Counted from the stretch's first letter, positions 1 to 9,942 are shown. The stretch: 64,000 bases of DNA from Spiroplasma corruscae (GCF_002237575.1 NZ_CP022535.1:62001-126000); one strand, 5' to 3'. The notes: a model not told the origin generated them from the sequence alone. Translations and numbers: made by a program.

Positions 1-1496
1 TACTTAATATTAAGTTAACAGAGAGTCAACAAAAAATTGCAAACTTGGTTTTGAACCAATTGATTTCAAGAATAAGTTTTCTAAATGAAGTAGGTTTAGA
101 GTATTTAACTTTATCAAGATCTGCAACAACTTTATCCGGTGGAGAGTCGCAAAGAATAAGATTGGCTAAGCAATTAGGTTCAAAGTTGTCAGGAGTTTTA
201 TATGTACTAGATGAACCATCAATTGGTTTACACCAAAGGGATAATGATAAATTAATTCTAACACTAAAAAAACTTAGAGACCTTGGAAATACCTTAATTG
301 TGGTTGAGCATGATGAAGACACAATGATGGAAGCTGATTGAATAGTTGATATCGGCCCAAGAGCTGGTATTGATGGTGGGGAAATAGTTGCTCAAGGTAC
401 CTATGATGATATTTGTAAAAACGAGAACTCTATAACTGGTAAGTACTTATCAAAAAAATTATCTGTACCAGTCCCCAAAAAAAGAAGAGGTGGTAATGGC
501 TTAAAAATTGAGGTTATTGGAGCGACTGAAAATAACTTGAAAAATATAGATATAACTCTACCGCTTGGTAAATTTATAACAGTTACAGGTGTTAGTGGTA
601 GTGGTAAATCAACTTTAGTTGAGGAAGTCATTTTTAAAGGTTTAAAAAAAGAGTTACATAAAGAGTTAATTAGAGCTGGTAAGTACAAAAAAATTAAAGG
701 GTATGAAAATATTGATAAAATAATATATGTATCACAGGACCCTATTGGAAAAACCCCAAGATCTAATCCTGCTACCTACACTTCTGTATTTGATGATATT
801 AGAGATTTATATGCAGAAGTTCCAGAAGCTAAAATTAGAGGTTATAAAAAAGGGCGATTTAGTTTTAATGTTCCTGGTGGAAGATGTGACGCATGCCAAG
901 GTGATGGAATCATTAGAGTTGACATGCAATTTCTCGGATTTGTTGAAGTAGTATGCGAAACTTGCGAAGGTCGTAAGTATAATGAAGAAACTTTACAAGT
1001 TAAATATAAAGGAAAAAACATTTGAGATGTATTAAATATGACTGTTAAAGAAGCGAATGATTTTTTTGAAAATATTCCAAAAATAAAAGAAAAACTTGAA
1101 ACGATCTTAGCGGTTGGACTTGGTTATATTAAACTTGGACAAAATGCAACAACTTTATCAGGGGGAGAAGCTCAAAGAGTTAAATTATCTACATTCTTAT
1201 TAAAAAAACAAACTGGTAAAACACTTTTCCTTCTTGATGAACCTACTACTGGACTTCACATAGATGATGTCAAAAGATTAATTGAAGTATTAAATATTTT
1301 AGTAGACCAAGGAAATACAGTTTTAACAATAGAGCATAACTTAGACTTTATAAAAGTTTCTGATTATGTCATTGATTTAGGACCTGAAGGCGGTTATAAT
1401 GGCGGAGAAGTTTTGGTTACAGGAACACCAGAACAAATTATTAAGAGCGATAAAAGTTTTACAGCAAAATATTTAAAAGGATATTTAAATGATTAG
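1..1496 (+). CDS. uvrA: UvrABC excinuclease subunit A, 3' part (5' end outside window)
   Basis: UvrA is the damage-recognition ATPase of nucleotide excision repair; it forms a dimer, loads UvrB on damaged DNA and acts in the cytoplasm. The reading frame is open from base 3, so the N-terminal part lies upstream of the window. About 497 C-terminal residues are visible. In order they show the first ABC signature and Walker B ([18 protein letters not shown]), the second Walker A ([10 protein letters not shown]), the zinc-finger cysteines (CDAC and CETC, bases about 886-966) and the second signature and Walker B ([19 protein letters not shown]). UGA codons at 339 and 1023 must be Trp. The last 8 bases overlap folC, suggesting translational coupling. 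Family identity is certain; only the start is missing. Confidence 0.97.
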
Positions 1497-2586
1497 AGTT
1501 GATGAAAGTTTTATAGAGACAAAAATTTTATTTAGAAAAAAGTATAACTTAAAAAAGCTACTTGAAGATGTCGGTAATCCACAAAATAATATAAAAGTAA
1601 TAAATGTGGTTGGTACAAACGGAAAAGGTTCAACATCAAAATTTATTTATGATGGCTTAAGAACTAAGTATCAAAATGTTGGATTATTTATATCACCTGC
1701 TTTTATATACCAAAATGAAAGAGTACAAGCAAACGGACAATATATTGACGATGAATCTCTTAAAAAAATTTATGAAGATAATAAAAAAACTTTTCTAGAA
1801 TATGAACTAACATTCTTTGAAATCTGGACTTTTATAGCAATAGTTTATTTTAATGCTAAAGGGGTAGAATATGCCGTAATTGAAGCTGGTATTGGTGGTA
1901 AATTAGATTGTACAAATCTATTTAACAACCAAGTCGCTGTATGTTTAACTTCAATAAGTTTTGACCATACAGAGTTGCTTGGTAATACTATAGAAGAAAT
2001 TATTGATCACAAAATAAATATCACTAAGTTAAATAACCCTGTTTTTATTAGCAATGATAATATTAAATATAAAAAGATAATAAATAAGTATACAAGTTTA
2101 AACATTGTATATACAAAAAAAGCTAAATCGAATATAAGTTATCAAAAGGCAAATGTAGGACTGGCAAAAAAGGTATTAGATTACCTTGGAATAAAAGTAA
2201 GTACATTTATTCCACCAATCGGAAGATTTACAATATTAAGAGAAAAACCTTTATTATTAATTGATGGGTGTCATAACATTGATGGACTAATGAAGTTTAC
2301 TAAAGATGCAAAGAAGTATAAAAACTTTAAACTAGTTTATGCTTCTAGTAAAGATAAAGATTATTTAACTTCTTTAAACTTTTTAAGGAAAAAATTTAAA
2401 AATATCTATATAACTGAATTTAATCATCAAAAATCGTGAATAGTTCCAAATGAACTTAAGGGAAAGTATACCTTCATTGATAATTGACAATCATTTTTAG
2501 ATAAAAACATATACAATAATATTGTAGTTTGTGGAAGTCTTTATTTCATACCACAAGTTTTGGAATGATATAGGAGCAATAAATAA
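1489..2586 (+). CDS. folC: Folylpolyglutamate synthase / dihydrofolate synthase family ligase
   Basis: This Mur-ligase-fold enzyme adds glutamate to folates with ATP and so traps them in the cell. The 365-residue product has the P-loop [10 protein letters not shown] near residues 40-49, then the ISPA, NERVQ and [12 protein letters not shown] segments typical of FolC, and a C-terminal domain with [10 protein letters not shown]. It is somewhat shorter than the common length of about 420. UGA codons at 2437, 2485 and 2572 encode Trp, so the protein continues to the TAA at 2584. The ATG overlaps the end of uvrA, and the next gene starts on the very next base. That gene looks like a folate-type ECF substrate-binding component, so uptake and retention of folate are probably co-expressed. 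Confidence 0.93.
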
Positions 2587-3279
2587 ATGGGTTATTGATA
2601 CATCTGAACTAATGTTATTGGAGCTTTAGGTTTAATTATAGTATTTTTCATTTCATTATGAATTGAAGGTTTTACATTTAAAAAAATAAGTGTAAAACAC
2701 ATAGCTGTTTTATCAATGCTATGTTCTTTAAGCGCTGTGATGACTGGTTTATCATATAGATTATCAGATTTAATATTTGGTGGGTTTAATATTAGACTAG
2801 CTTTTGGTGATTGAATTATTTTCCTAGTAGGAATGTTATTTGGTCCACTTTGTGGTGTAATTGCAGGTATTTGTACCGACACTTTAATGACTATATTAAT
2901 ACCAAATAGTTATGGTTACCATTGCGGGTATATGCTTTGCAAATCCTTACTAGGGCTTGCCGGTTCTTTAGTTTTTATTTTTAAAAATAGAAATTATATA
3001 TTTGCAAAAGTTATAGCAATATATTCTTTCGTGTATATATTTCAGAGTTTAGTACTAAATCAAATATGAATGATGTCTTGAAAAGGCAATGCCGCTTGAC
3101 TAGATTTAGTTGCAAAAATTATAAAACTGCCAATAGCACTTTCTATATATATTTTCTTTGTATATACTTCGTTCCATGCACTAAAACCACTTCTAAATAA
3201 ATGAACAACGAGTGATGTGTGGTGTTATAGAGGGTCTTTAAAAAGAAAGACGCAAAATCCAATAAGTGAAAAGGTATAA
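2587..3279 (+). CDS. ECF transporter S component, folate (FolT)-like
   Basis: The 230-residue, very hydrophobic protein has about six membrane segments. S components bind a vitamin and pair with a shared EcfAA'T energy module, which is not encoded in this window. The central part (KKISVKHIAVLSMLCSLSAV, then LAFGDWIIFLVGMLFGPLCG and GICTDTLMTILIP) matches the folate-type S-component pattern: helix 1, the FGP loop and the short D-rich turn before helix 4. Direct abutment to folC supports folate as the substrate, but this is inferred from context and the exact ligand is not proven. UGA is used for Trp many times. The start is the ATG at 2587, one base after the folC stop; hprK follows after 2 nt. 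Confidence 0.75.
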
Positions 3280-3281
3280 AG

Positions 3282-4211
3282 ATGAGAAAATTAAAAGTAA
3301 AAGATATAATAAATAACTTTAATTTAGAAATACTTTCTAACAATGATCTAATGAAAGAAAGAGTGATAGAAGTATATGGTGTTAACAGGGCTGGTTTAGA
3401 ATTAGCAGGTTATTTTGAAGAAGGGCAAAAGGCTCATAGGGTTATAATGATGTCTACAAAGGAATATCAGTATATCATGAACTTTAAGCCAGAAGATAGA
3501 ATAGATAGATATAAAAACCTGTTTAGACAAAATGTCCCTTTAATTATAGTTACTAAAAAATTTGAAGATGACTTATTAATACAAACAGCAGTAAAAGAAA
3601 ATGTTTTAATTGTAAGATCTGAAAGTGACTCAACAAGTAATTTTACTCAAAACTTGTTAGAGTTTATGGATGATTATTTTGCACCAAGCATTGAAGTTCA
3701 TGGTTCATTAGTAAATGTTTTTGGTAAAGGCGTTTTATTAATTGGTGAGTCTGGTATCGGTAAATCAGAAATTACCTTAGACTTAATTAAGGCAAATCAT
3801 TTATTTGTTGGAGACGACAGAATTGTTGTTGTGAGAAAGTTTAATGAATTATATGGTAAGAGTCATGAAATTCTAAAAAATTTGGTAGAAGTTAGAGGTA
3901 TTGGTATAGTTGATGTATCTAAGACAAATGGTTATCAAGTAATAATGAATGATACAAAAATAGACTTAGTTATTGAATTATCACAATTTAAAAACAATGG
4001 TTCAGATGAGTATGACAGAATTGGTAGCGATTTTCAAATGTATCCTTTACTTGAAGCTGAAGTACCTTATATTAAAGTACCAGTAGCAACTGGTAGAAAT
4101 ATTCCAAATATTATCGAGGTCGCTGTTGCAAAATTAAAACTTAAACAAAACTCACAATATCAAGATGAAATCGATATAATTACAGAAAGAGCGATGAAGT
4201 ACAGTGATTAA
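3282..4211 (+). CDS. hprK: HPr kinase/phosphorylase
   Basis: HprK phosphorylates and dephosphorylates the regulatory serine of the PTS protein HPr, linking glycolytic state to sugar uptake. The 309-residue product has the usual two parts: an N-terminal MurF-like domain and a C-terminal kinase domain with Walker A GESGIGKS at residues 155-162. These are followed by the VGDDRIVV segment and the HprK signature EVRGIGIVDV. The target HPr (39649-39912) is present and carries Ser46 in the expected place. The gene lies 2 nt after the ECF S component and its last 8 bases overlap the GTG start proposed for the first lgt, the hprK-lgt order common in Firmicutes and Mollicutes. Length is normal. Confidence 0.97.
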   Translation: MRKLKVKDIINNFNLEILSNNDLMKERVIEVYGVNRAGLELAGYFEEGQKAHRVIMMSTKEYQYIMNFKPEDRIDRYKNLFRQNVPLIIVTKKFEDDLLIQTAVKENVLIVRSESDSTSNFTQNLLEFMDDYFAPSIEVHGSLVNVFGKGVLLIGESGIGKSEITLDLIKANHLFVGDDRIVVVRKFNELYGKSHEILKNLVEVRGIGIVDVSKTNGYQVIMNDTKIDLVIELSQFKNNGSDEYDRIGSDFQMYPLLEAEVPYIKVPVATGRNIPNIIEVAVAKLKLKQNSQYQDEIDIITERAMKYSD

Positions 4212-5613
4212 TATTTTTGCAAGTTTTCAATGAAAGAATGGAGAAGAAATACCTAGCGATATATTTCCAAAAGGAGATGGTAGATATTCTGACAGTCTTT
4301 CTTTTCTTTACTCCATTTTTGTTCTCTCTGGAGTTATTTTAGTTGTTGTGGCTTCTATAATAAGTTTAAGATTAAGAAAAATACCGCTAAAAGATTTTGT
4401 AAATGGGATTTACATCTCTATTCCAGTAGCGGTTATTGGTGCAAGTTTCTTTGGAAAACTTGGTAGTACAGATGAAGATTGAAAAATATATAGACTTTTT
4501 TTCTTTTGAGAACCTGGTCTTAGTTTTTTTGGAGGTATGTTATTTGGGTCAACAGCTGCATTCATCTGATTTTGACATAAAAAGAGAGTGACTAAAATAT
4601 CAATTTGAACATACGCAGATTGCATAGTCCCAAATATTTTATTAGGACAATCAGTTGGGAGATGAGGAAATCTTTTCAATCATGAGATAATGGGGAAGAA
4701 AATACTTGATTATAACATGGGTAAAATTACTTGATTGCCTGATTTTATTTGACACAGATTATTTTACTTTAGAAATCCACAAACTGGTGAAGAGTTAAAC
4801 TATCTTCAATTTAGAGAACCGTTATTTTTATATGAGTCTTTTGCAACTCTAATATTCTGAATTATATTAGTTTTTATAATTCCAAACATCTGAAAACTTG
4901 TAAATAAAAAACCATATAAAATTGATCCTTATGCATTCCCTTGTAAAAAAAATAAAGAAGTAAGATGAATTAGTATTGATAAATTAAGAGAGTACCAAAC
5001 TCAATCTCCGATACTTTATTTAAAAAATTCAAAAGGAGAGTTAAGTTTAAAAAGTAATTGGATGTGACGTAAAGCTTTTACATTATATGAGGCAGATTAT
5101 ATTAGTTCACAAAAACTACAAAAAGTTATTTTAGATAAAAAAGAAAACCAGTTAAAAGCACTTAATACTTACAAAAAACTTAAATCGAATTTTAAAAATA
5201 AAATCAAAATTATGAAAGAAAAAAAAGAGTATACAAAAGATAAATATACAAAAGAGTTAAGTATTTTGAAAAGTAATCAAGATTTTATTTATAGTAAAAA
5301 AAATAAATCAAGTTTTAAAGAGTTTATAAAAAGAGATTCAAAAGAGTTATATAAAATAAATAATCCAAATAACTATTTTATATTTCATGCTGGAACATAC
5401 AGTTCAATTTATGTAATATTTATCTCAGTACTTAGAATTATATTAGACTCGTTTAGAGATCCATATGAATTATCTGTAAAAATGATACCAGTATTAAATT
5501 ATTTATCACTTATAGGAATATTAGTTCTTGGAATTGTAATGTTCATTAGTGCACAATTTATCGCACCAAAAAAATGAAGGGAAAGTGGATGACTTTATGA
5601 AAAATCTTATTAA
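4204..5613 (+). CDS. lgt: Prolipoprotein diacylglyceryl transferase, divergent paralogue 1
   Basis: Lgt transfers diacylglycerol from phosphatidylglycerol to the lipobox cysteine of prolipoproteins in the membrane. This 469-residue version has about seven membrane segments and the Lgt signature GRWGNLFNHEIMG. A long Lys-rich, probably coiled-coil insert (roughly residues 285-400) lies before the last helices. The stretch that holds the conserved His in typical Lgt (SFHGG) reads SFFGG here, with Phe109 at the His position. Near the C-terminus the RFxxExxR pattern reads RIILDSFR, so Glu has become Asp. The start is taken as GTG 4204, overlapping hprK; no better ATG lies upstream. The end overlaps trxB by 17 nt. 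The paralogue at 6584 keeps the His, so this copy may be specialised or weakened. Confidence 0.85.
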
Positions 5614-6535
5614 CATTGATTATGACTTAGTTATAGTCGGAGAGGGTCCGGCAGGACTTTCTGCGGCTATTTATTCTTGTAGAGCGGGTTTAAAAACATT
5701 AATTTTAGAAAACTCAGTACCAGGTGGTAAAGTAATGAAGACTGATGAAGTTGAAAATTATCCTGGTTTTAAAACTATAAAAGGTCCAGAACTAGGCTAT
5801 CATTTTTATGAACAAGCAATAAATCTCGGTGCTATAGAAGCCGGTTGTGGAATATTGAATTTCTTCAAAGAAGAAAATTATTTTACGATTACATTATCAA
5901 ATAAGAAAGTTATAAAATCATACTCACTAATAATTGCTACTGGAACAAAAGAAAATTTACTTGGTATACCTGGAGAAAAAGAGTATTATGGTAAAGGTGT
6001 TTCTTACTGTGCGACTTGTGATGGTGCTTTTTATAAGGAAAATCAAGAAGTTATAGTTGTCGGTGGCGGTTACTCTGCAATCGAAGAAGCAATATTTTTA
6101 ACTCGGTTTGTTGGTAGAGTATATATTGTTCATAGAAGACAAGAATTTAGAGTAGATCGAAAGTCTTTAGAAAAAGCAAAAAGTAATAGTAAAATAAAGT
6201 TTATTTTAGATAGTGCTGTAACAGAAATTAAGGGAGATTCATTTGTAAACGCTGTTCTAGTCAAAAATTTATTAACAAACGAAGTTAAGGAAATGAAAGT
6301 TGCTGCAATTTTTCCATTTATTGGTCATAACCCAAATACCACATTTGTTGATAATAAAGAAATACTAGATAATGATGGTTACATAATTACAAATGATAAA
6401 ATGGAAACAATTATTCCAGGACTATTTGCAGCTGGTGATGTAAGAGTTACACCTTTTAGACAAATAGCAACAGCAGTTTCGGATGGTGCGATAGCAGGTC
6501 AGTTTGCTGTCAAATATATTGAAAATCTAAACTAA
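5597..6535 (+). CDS. trxB: Thioredoxin-disulfide reductase
   Basis: TrxB uses NADPH and FAD to reduce thioredoxin in the cytoplasm. The 312-residue product begins with the FAD dinucleotide fold (DLVIVGEGPAGLSAA), carries the redox pair C138-A-T-C141 followed by DGAF, then the NADPH fold (VVGGGYSAIEEA) and the closing FAD motif (GLFAAGDVR). The ATG at 5597 is chosen because it precedes the conserved FAD motif at the normal distance and has AAGGGAAAG upstream; an in-frame ATG at 5549 would give an unsupported extension. The gene overlaps the end of the first lgt and is followed after 48 nt by the second, so it sits between two lipoprotein-processing genes. It could also supply reduced thioredoxin for the class I ribonucleotide reductase. 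Confidence 0.96.
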   Translation: MKNLINIDYDLVIVGEGPAGLSAAIYSCRAGLKTLILENSVPGGKVMKTDEVENYPGFKTIKGPELGYHFYEQAINLGAIEAGCGILNFFKEENYFTITLSNKKVIKSYSLIIATGTKENLLGIPGEKEYYGKGVSYCATCDGAFYKENQEVIVVGGGYSAIEEAIFLTRFVGRVYIVHRRQEFRVDRKSLEKAKSNSKIKFILDSAVTEIKGDSFVNAVLVKNLLTNEVKEMKVAAIFPFIGHNPNTTFVDNKEILDNDGYIITNDKMETIIPGLFAAGDVRVTPFRQIATAVSDGAIAGQFAVKYIENLN

Positions 6536-6583
6536 TTAATCGCAACTTATGATAAAATTACAAGGTTATAAAGGTGTGATTAT

Positions 6584-7918
6584 ATGTTAACAAACTGAAT
6601 CCAGGGAAATGATTGACATGAAGCTAATGTTGGATCAAGAGTTTATCCTGATTATGGAATTGTCCATATTTATGCTCTAACAATGACGTTAGGCGTTATC
6701 TTATCAATTTTAGGTTGTGCAGTCCAATTTTATAGAAAAAAATTAAACTTTAGAGAATTGTGAATCGCTGCTATTATTGTAGTACCGGTAGGTTTGTTCG
6801 GAGCTAGTTTTTTTGGTAAATTAAATGCAGAAAACGGAAATAACGCAGGCGGAGCAGGTTTTTTTGGGCTTTTTGCTTTTTGAAAACCAGGGATGTCAAT
6901 ACACGGGGCCATATTAGGAACTGTAATAGTTGGTTTAATAATGTTTAATTTTGTATCAAAGAAAAGCAAGGTATCAATATGAGTTTACGCGGATGCAATT
7001 GCTCCCAATGTATTATTAGGACAAGTAATAGGGCGTTGAGGTAATTTCTTTAATCACGAAATATTTGGTAAGCCTGTAGGACTTTACGAAGATAGTTCTG
7101 TTATGTCTTGATTGCCAAAAGTAATAAGAGATAATATGGCTTTCACATACTCTGGAAGCGATACAAATGGTTTAATAAATGGACAAGTTTATGTAATGCA
7201 CCCAATATTTCTGTATGAATCTCTTGCTTTGTTGCTTAGTTGGATATTAATTACGCTTATAATACCTTTTATTGGCAGATGAATTGGGAAAAAACCTTGA
7301 AAAGTAAATCCTGATAAATATCAATTTGATTTAAAATACTCATTTAGAAACTTCTTTACAAGAAAAGTTGAGCCTGATAAAAAGACATATTGAGAAGTTT
7401 GAGATGAAGCAACTATTAGTAATTTTGATGAAAAGCAAAAAGATAGATATATTGAGGATGTTACTAAAATAAATAATAAAAACTCAATTATTAGAAGGTT
7501 TAAAAAAGGAAAGTTATTATTAGATACTAACAACCCAAATAAATACATGCTAACAAGGTGTGGTGTTGAATTTGGGGGGTATTTCCTAGCTTGAAATTTA
7601 ATTAGATTTATTCTTGAGTTAGATAGACCAGATGATCATTTATTTATTATGTACCAAAAAACTTTATCATTAACACTAATTGGATTGACAGCGTTTTCTG
7701 GATTGGTTATAATGTTCTTGGCTCAGTTTTTACTACCATATGTGTTCAGAAAACCAGGATATATTTATGAACAAAAATACTTTATCATAAATAGTGTTAA
7801 TGGTAAAAAGTTAGAAGTTAAGGAAAAACCTATAATAAAAAATCAATTAGAAGATTTAAAATTTCAAAAAGTTAAAGAAAAGCTTGCTAAGCAATTAGAA
7901 AAAAAGAATAAAAAATAA
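6584..7918 (+). CDS. lgt: Prolipoprotein diacylglyceryl transferase, paralogue 2
   Basis: This is the second Lgt-family membrane enzyme (444 residues). Unlike the copy at 4204 it retains the full expected pattern: SIHG with His107 in the conserved position, GRWGNFFNHEIFG, and near the C-terminus RFILELDRPDD, matching the family RFxxExxRxPD. About seven membrane helices are visible. A hydrophilic insert of about 100 residues precedes the last two helices, and the C-terminal tail is Lys-rich. It is therefore the better candidate for the main diacylglyceryl transferase. Translation starts at ATG 6584 and ends one base into whiA (TAATG overlap). Tandem lgt copies around trxB suggest an old local duplication with later divergence. 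Confidence 0.93.
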
Positions 7919-8877
7919 TGTCTTTTGCTTTAAAAGTAAAAGAAGAAATTTTAAATCATAATTTTACTGAGAAACAAATGCGTATGATTTTGTTAGGGTT
8001 TTTAAAATTTAATGGAGAATTGATATATAATGATAATGAAGTCTTATTTCAGTTATCGAGTAGTAGCAATAAAATAATAAGGGGAGTGTTTAACCTTTTA
8101 AAAAACTTTTATCAAGAAGACTTCCAAACCACTGTTATTGATTTACCAGTAAATGTATCAAATAAAAAACTTTATCGTATATTAATATCCAAAAATGTGA
8201 AAAACTTTTTAGAAAGTTTTGAAGTCTATAATTTTAATGATAATAAAAAAGTTGTTAAAGTTAAAGAGTTTGAAATTAATAATACATTTGAAAAGCATCA
8301 AGATTTAGTTAGAGCATATGTGTCCGGGTTGTTCATTGCAATAGGTAGTGTCAACTCTCCAGAAACTTCTAACTACCATTTAGAATTACAATTTAAATCA
8401 GAAGAAGAATCTTCTTATTTTGTAGGTTTAATGAATCAGTATAACTTTGATTTTAAAATAGTTCAAAGAAGAAACAACTCGGTAGCTTACATAAAAAAAT
8501 CAATGTTGGTATCAGATTTTTTAAAATTCATTGATGCATCTGAGTCAGTTATGGCTTTCGAAAATACAAGAATTGATAGAGATTTAAAAAACAATGTAAA
8601 TAGATATTTAAATATCGAAATTCATAATCAAAAAAACACAATTATAGCCGGTAGTAGGCAAGTTAAAGAAATAGAGTTTATAAAAAAACAAGGGCTATTT
8701 GGTAAGTTGCCAATAAAAGCTCAAAAATTAGCACAAGCACGTCTTAAAAATCCAGATGCTTCTTTTTCTGATTTAGTTCAGATTTTAGAAGAAAACAATC
8801 TAAAAATATCTAAGTCTGGAGTAAGCAATTTGTTTAAAATTATAAGCAATATATTCAATCAAATAAAGAAAGGTTAA
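7918..8877 (+). CDS. whiA: WhiA family DNA-binding protein
   Basis: WhiA (formerly DUF199) combines a degenerate LAGLIDADG homing-endonuclease-like N-terminal region with a C-terminal helix-turn-helix. It is widespread in Gram-positive bacteria, where it influences transcription, division or chromosome segregation; its role in Mollicutes is not established. The 319-residue product begins MSFALKVKEEIL, as usual for the family. It has the central RAYVSGLFIAIGSVNSPE segment and ends in an HTH region with LAQARLKNPDASFSDL. It overlaps lgt2 by one base and is followed 3 nt later by a small XRE-type regulator. Length and motif order are normal. Confidence 0.93.
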   Translation: MSFALKVKEEILNHNFTEKQMRMILLGFLKFNGELIYNDNEVLFQLSSSSNKIIRGVFNLLKNFYQEDFQTTVIDLPVNVSNKKLYRILISKNVKNFLESFEVYNFNDNKKVVKVKEFEINNTFEKHQDLVRAYVSGLFIAIGSVNSPETSNYHLELQFKSEEESSYFVGLMNQYNFDFKIVQRRNNSVAYIKKSMLVSDFLKFIDASESVMAFENTRIDRDLKNNVNRYLNIEIHNQKNTIIAGSRQVKEIEFIKKQGLFGKLPIKAQKLAQARLKNPDASFSDLVQILEENNLKISKSGVSNLFKIISNIFNQIKKG

Positions 8878-8880
8878 AAC

Positions 8881-9102
8881 ATGGAAAAAAATACTATTTT
8901 AGAAATTTTCAGCCAAAATATGAAACGTTTGAGACAGAATGCAAGAATTACTCAAGAAGAATTAAGTTTCAGATCAGGATTACATAAAAATTATATTTCT
9001 GATGCCGAAAGAGGTAAAAGAAACATTTCATTAAAAGCAATCGAGAAATTAGCAAGAGGTTTAGACATAGATTTAACAGAATTCTTTTTACAAAGTAATT
9101 AA
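8881..9102 (+). CDS. XRE-family helix-turn-helix regulator, small
   Basis: The 73-residue protein consists of one HTH domain (about residues 8-68) of the Cro/C1 type. It has RQNARITQEELSFRSGLHKN followed by YISDAERGKRNISLKAIEKL, and no effector domain. It probably binds DNA as a dimer. The target is unknown; the convergent neighbour and the palindrome 420-450 nt downstream are possible but unproven candidates. The gene begins 3 nt after whiA with AAAGG just upstream, so it is likely the last gene of the hprK-lgt-trxB-lgt-whiA operon. Its stop overlaps the stop of the minus-strand rhodanese-like gene, and no terminator is visible between them. Confidence 0.88.
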   Translation: MEKNTILEIFSQNMKRLRQNARITQEELSFRSGLHKNYISDAERGKRNISLKAIEKLARGLDIDLTEFFLQSN

Positions 9103-9494
9103 TATATTACTACATTTGTAAAGTTATCATAGGATTCTAAGTTTCTTATGTTCTTATAGCCCGTATCTAAAAGCCTTACATTAAATCCTTTTCTTTTAAG
9201 GTTTTTATATATTCATAAATTACTTCTATAGTCATTACTAATAAGAAGTATTTTTTTATTTTTATCTATTAATTTAAAATAATTAAAATTAAATGTTCAA
9301 GCAGGTACATTAGTTGTATTTATAAGGTGATGCTCTTCAAATTCTATTTTATTTCTTAAATCAATGACTTGTCATTTCTTGTTTTTAAGTATAGTTTTAA
9401 ACTTTTTATTCTTGAGCACCTTGTATTTTCTATTAAATGAGTTAGTTCTAAATATTTTTTGTAATAATTTAAATACTAAATCTAGTCATTGCAT
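9099..9494 (-). CDS. Rhodanese-like protein lacking the catalytic cysteine
   Basis: Read on the minus strand with UGA as Trp, this gives 131 residues. After an N-terminal basic stretch the sequence WQVIDLRNKIEFEEHHLINT, then TNVPAW, is the typical first half of a rhodanese domain. It is followed by KKILLISNDYRSN, where the active-site Cys loop of a sulfurtransferase should be, and by LWIYKNLKRKGFNVRLLDTG, the usual next helix and strand. The loop reads ISNDYRSN, so no Cys is present. Sulfur transfer is therefore unlikely, and a binding or regulatory role is possible. The start codon at 9494 has AGAAGG upstream. The gene is convergent with the XRE regulator and divergent from secG. Confidence 0.72.
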
Positions 9495-9521
9495 AAATTC
9501 ACCTTCTCTTAATATATATTT

Positions 9522-9548
9522 AAATATTTTATATCATATAAAATATTT
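9522..9548. repeat. Perfect 13-bp AT-only inverted repeat between divergent genes
   Basis: Bases 9522-9534 (AAATATTTTATAT) and 9536-9548 are exact reverse complements around a single central C at 9535. The repeat lies between the starts of the minus-strand rhodanese-like gene and secG, and directly abuts the TATAAT at 9549. It covers the place where the -35 element of the secG promoter should be. It could be an operator or a cruciform-forming site. Part of this may be chance in AT-rich DNA, but a perfect 13-bp arm is longer than expected. Confidence 0.6.
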
Positions 9549-9554
9549 TATAAT
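9549..9554 (+). promoter_or_regulatory. Probable -10 element for secG-rnr-smpB
   Basis: TATAAT directly follows the 27-base palindrome, about 72 nt upstream of the secG start. No clear TTGACA-like -35 is present; the palindrome occupies that position. Confidence 0.45.
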
Positions 9555-9625
9555 GAATTCATATATGTTTTTTATAAATTAATTAAATATTATAGTAAGA
9601 TATATATATTGAATGGAGGTAGGGT

Positions 9626-9916
9626 ATGAATTTATTAGCAACAGCTTCACAAAAAGAACTGTCTAATCAAATTGTACTTGTATTTGAAGTTATAGCATTA
9701 ATAATATCTATACTGATGATTGTAGTTGGTTTGGTTCAAAACAAAAGCTCTCAGACAGGTTTGAGCGCACTAAACGGTGGTAATGATGAACTATTCTCTA
9801 ACTCAAAAGAAAGAGGTACTGATAAAACAATGTCAATTTGAATGTTTAGTTTGGGTATAATTTTATTTGTAATAACAATAGTAATAGGTATAATAACAAA
9901 CACTATTCTTAAATAG
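9626..9916 (+). CDS. secG: Preprotein translocase subunit SecG
   Basis: SecG is the small auxiliary subunit of the SecYEG protein-conducting channel in the membrane. The 96-residue product has two hydrophobic helices (about residues 15-37 and 72-94) joined by the Gly/Ser/Asn-rich loop SQTGLSALNGGNDELF that is typical of SecG. A UGA Trp codon at 9839 lies before the second helix. A strong ribosome-binding site (GGAGGTAGGG) precedes the ATG. The gene order secG-rnr-smpB-ssrA is a conserved cluster in Gram-positive bacteria, which supports the assignment of this short protein. Its stop codon lies inside a terminator-like hairpin. Confidence 0.9.
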
Positions 9917-9924
9917 TGTTTTTT
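9898..9924 (+). terminator. Hairpin with U-run between secG and rnr
   Basis: AAACACTATT and AATAGTGTTT pair around a CTTA loop and are followed by T residues. The hairpin contains the secG stop codon and ends 18 nt before the rnr ATG. With no room for a promoter after it, partial termination or mRNA processing is more likely than a full stop. Confidence 0.7.
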
Positions 9925-9942
9925 CATAGAGGACATATTTGT

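Noticed and set aside
9364-9582. Plus-strand reading frame of 72 codons opposite the rhodanese-like gene
   Set aside because: It has no ribosome-binding site and shows no protein pattern, while the minus-strand frame has a recognisable fold and a ribosome-binding site.
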